Part shown: piece by piece, positions 62,200 through 64,000 of the stretch
Position numbering within the stretch: position 1 is the first letter of the stretch
Layout of the letters: each line of letters begins with the position of its first letter
Assembly (NCBI RefSeq): GCF_000375425.1
Contig: NZ_AQXG01000010.1
Coordinates: 60,706 to 124,705 of the forward strand
Length of the DNA: 64,000 nucleotides
Direction: 5' to 3'
DNA from: Gracilimonas tropica DSM 19535
GTDB taxonomy: Bacteria > Bacteroidota > Rhodothermia > Balneolales > Balneolaceae
The notes under the pieces: generated by a model
Databases searched by the model: none
What the model saw: only the letters and a program-made list of their open reading frames with translations
What the model was told of the DNA's origin: nothing
Translations under genes and position numbers: made by a program

Positions 62200-62535
62200 A
62201 TGGAAAATTCTTATTACAAACCTGAAGACCTGAAAAAATTTGGTGATATCACGGAATTCCAGAAGAAACTGGGATCCAAGTTTTTTGAATATTACGGAGA
62301 GGTGTTTGAGGAGGGTGCGCTAACCAAAAGAGAAAAAGCTCTTATTGCCCTGGCGGTGGCACATACCGTGCAATGCCCCTACTGCATAGATGCGTACACT
62401 ACCGACAGCCTTGAGAATGGAGCAAGTGAAGAGCAGATGATGGAAGCCGTGCACGTGGCTGCAGCCATTCGCGGTGGCTCTTCGCTGGTACACGGTGTTC
62501 AGATGATGAACAAGGTGAAAGGTTTATCTATGTGA
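62200..62535 (+). CDS. Arsenosugar-biosynthesis-associated peroxidase-like protein
   Basis: 111 residues of the carboxymuconolactone decarboxylase/AhpD fold: EKALIALAVAHTVQCPYCID contains the CxxC (CPYC). It matches the TIGR04169-type protein encoded next to arsS. Its exact role in arsenosugar formation is unknown. arsS follows 128 bases later. Confidence 0.88.
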   Translation: MENSYYKPEDLKKFGDITEFQKKLGSKFFEYYGEVFEEGALTKREKALIALAVAHTVQCPYCIDAYTTDSLENGASEEQMMEAVHVAAAIRGGSSLVHGVQMMNKVKGLSM

Positions 62536-62663
62536 GAATGAGTACACTTGTCAGACTTTTAAAAAACTGACAGGTCTTTCCCGGAAACACAGCTAAGTCT
62601 CATAGCCAATTTATTATTCTCTGGCTGATCGCAAGTTCAGCCAACCAAACTCCCTAAATTATT

Positions 62664-63710
62664 ATGAAAAGTTTACACGCTGAAGCACATGCACTTTCCA
62701 AACCGGAAGTACAGCTCGATATCATTAATTCCCACAATGTTGCCATAAGCAGCCTTCCAAAATTTGAAGAAAAACTGAATGATATCGGGCTTTACCCTCT
62801 TAAACCTACCGGTGTCGAGATTTTCCAAATGAATGTTGGTTATATGTGCAACATGACCTGTAAACACTGCCATGTAGATGCCGGTCCCGATCGGGAAGAG
62901 ATCATGACCAAAGAAACTTTCGAGTATTGTCTCGAGGCGCTCAAGGGAACAGATATTCACACCGTGGATCTGACGGGGGGTGCTCCGGAGATGAACCCTC
63001 ACTTCAGATGGTTTGTAGAGGAAGTATCAAAGATGGGAAAGCATATCATTGTGCGGTCGAACCTGACGATCCTCACTACTAACAAATTCAATGATCTGCC
63101 GGAATTCTTCAAAAAGCATGGAGTTGAAGTAACCTGCTCTCTCCCCTTTTATAGTAAGTTCCGAACTGATAATCAGCGTGGGGAAGGGACCTATGATAAG
63201 TCTATCATAGCGCTCAAAAAACTAAACGATTTGGGATATGGTCAGAAAGGTTCGGGATTGCTTTTGAACCTGGTTTACAATCCGGTGGGAGCTTTTTTGC
63301 CGGGCGATCAGGAACAGCTTAAGCAGCAGTTCAAAAAGGAACTGAAACGAAAACATGATATTGAATTCAATGACCTTTATACCATTACAAATCTTCCGAT
63401 ATCCCGGTTTTTGAATTTCTTGTTGATGTCCGGAAACCTCGAAGAATACATGGAGAAGCTGATTGAATCTTTCAATCCTGCCGCTGCTATGGGAGTGATG
63501 TGCAGAAATACCATTTCCATAGGCTGGGACGGCCGTATGTATGATTGTGACTTCAACCAAATGCTGGAAATGGAAGTAGAGGAAGGTGCCGGCCAACACA
63601 TTCGGGATTTTGATGTGGAGAAATTAAACAACCGGTCAATCAGGATCGATCAGCATTGCTTTGGGTGTACTGCAGGAGCCGGTAGCAGTTGTGGAGGAGC
63701 AACCGTTTGA
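62664..63710 (+). CDS. arsS: Radical SAM protein ArsS, arsenosugar biosynthesis
   Basis: 348 residues. The radical SAM cluster CNMTCKHC (CxxxCxxC) is in VGYMCNMTCKHCHVDAGPD. TVDLTGGAPEMN is the GGE-like motif, and the C-terminal region has DCDFNQML and CFGCTAGAGSSCGG. It is thought to attach the 5'-deoxyadenosyl group to dimethylarsenite. The neighbour at 62200 is its usual partner. No arsM or arsR is in the window; they may lie beyond the right edge. Confidence 0.92.
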   Translation: MKSLHAEAHALSKPEVQLDIINSHNVAISSLPKFEEKLNDIGLYPLKPTGVEIFQMNVGYMCNMTCKHCHVDAGPDREEIMTKETFEYCLEALKGTDIHTVDLTGGAPEMNPHFRWFVEEVSKMGKHIIVRSNLTILTTNKFNDLPEFFKKHGVEVTCSLPFYSKFRTDNQRGEGTYDKSIIALKKLNDLGYGQKGSGLLLNLVYNPVGAFLPGDQEQLKQQFKKELKRKHDIEFNDLYTITNLPISRFLNFLLMSGNLEEYMEKLIESFNPAAAMGVMCRNTISIGWDGRMYDCDFNQMLEMEVEEGAGQHIRDFDVEKLNNRSIRIDQHCFGCTAGAGSSCGGATV

Positions 63711-63933
63711 ACACCATCCAATAAGCTATAAGAGCTTCGGTAAAAAAGACGATTTAGCGGACTTCAAAAGTGTGGAATTTCAACCCGTCTTCGTCTGACC
63801 ACTGAAAAGGCCATGCTATATATTCAAGCACGAAAGTTTAAATGGTAGGTTGTGTAAAAATAAAAAGAAGTGGTCCGACGAATGGAAAGGATCGCGGGTT
63901 TAAAATGTGTGGAAATGTAGGTCCTTGCAGGGT

Positions 63934-64000
63934 TCAATCGTCGGACGAGTTTTTGGGCCTTTGAGAAACTTGTGTTTTTTCATTTATCCGGGCCTGATGG
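63934..64000 (-). CDS. Possible C-terminus of a minus-strand gene running in from the right edge
   Basis: Of the three minus-strand frames, only one stays open from the edge to a stop at 63934-63936; its last 14 residues read TQVSQRPKNSSDD preceded by K. The piece is too short (22 codons) to identify. The stretch 63711-63933 has no gene; it holds one arm of the inverted repeat GTCCGACGA (63873-63881), whose other arm is 63938-63946. Confidence 0.25.
   Translation of the reverse strand, partial: HQARINEKTQVSQRPKNSSDD

Overview
The window reads as an ordinary chromosomal segment of a Bacteroidota-like bacterium, most likely of the Balneolia group (Gracilimonas/Balneola-like). The placement is inferred from three things: the gene content (DUF5117-type metalloprotease, CsbD next to Dps, RsmD-CoaD with an unknown partner, DUF349 protein, ArsS pair), tRNA promoters of the TTTG-N19-21-TAnnTTTG type, and the scarcity of strong Shine-Dalgarno sites. 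It holds about 60 protein genes and two tRNAs (Lys-UUU, Arg-ACG). No rRNA, prophage, CRISPR array or plasmid module was seen.

Layout. 1-1103: 5' part of a YfcC-type carrier on the minus strand. 1104-5917: carA-carB, preceded by a leader that resembles a transcription attenuator and interrupted by palindromic repeats. 6040-13251: two secreted/outer-membrane proteins, recQ, a TonB-C lipoprotein and a large FAD/Fe-S oxidoreductase. 13252-17104: recN and an AT-rich outer-membrane protein gene flanked by a duplicated recN 3' end. 17200-18330: an IS200-like single-copy transposase with its palindromic repeats. 18372-25602: rluD, a TIP30-like reductase, an M20 amidohydrolase, an mscS-DUF432 pair and a GH13 enzyme. 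25600-27400: a lipoprotein and a second REP-associated transposase. 27510-35384: prfC, a SulP carrier, a metzincin-like lipoprotein, dinB, fabI, ruvC, ruvA. 35409-39094: a metal-resistance locus with two HMA-AraC fusion regulators, a methyltransferase and a P-type ATPase. 39165-43019: an NYN-CSD protein, a flippase, aroQ, a HIT protein and a thioredoxin. 43034-47508: two tRNAs around a large metalloprotease and an MltC-like transglycosylase. 47701-56219: aspartate aminotransferase, coaD-rsmD and partners, MATE, YihY, SixA, Dps, CsbD. 56330-58200: a second MscS and a third REP-associated transposase in its own repeats. 58389-64000: a DUF349 protein, an MBL hydrolase and an arsenosugar pair.

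The most notable signals are: (i) a leader ORF, U-tract and terminator upstream of carA, in a genome whose CarB lacks the C-terminal allosteric domain; (ii) three different Y1/HUH (RAYT-type) transposases within about 41 kb, each surrounded by its own palindromic repeat class; (iii) a foreign-looking outer-membrane gene bracketed by a partial recN duplication; (iv) twin HMA-AraC regulators with a shared candidate operator around a metal ATPase; (v) an NYN-domain protein fused to a cold-shock-like domain with a degenerate third NYN motif. All functional names come from motif and family recognition by eye; no database search was run.
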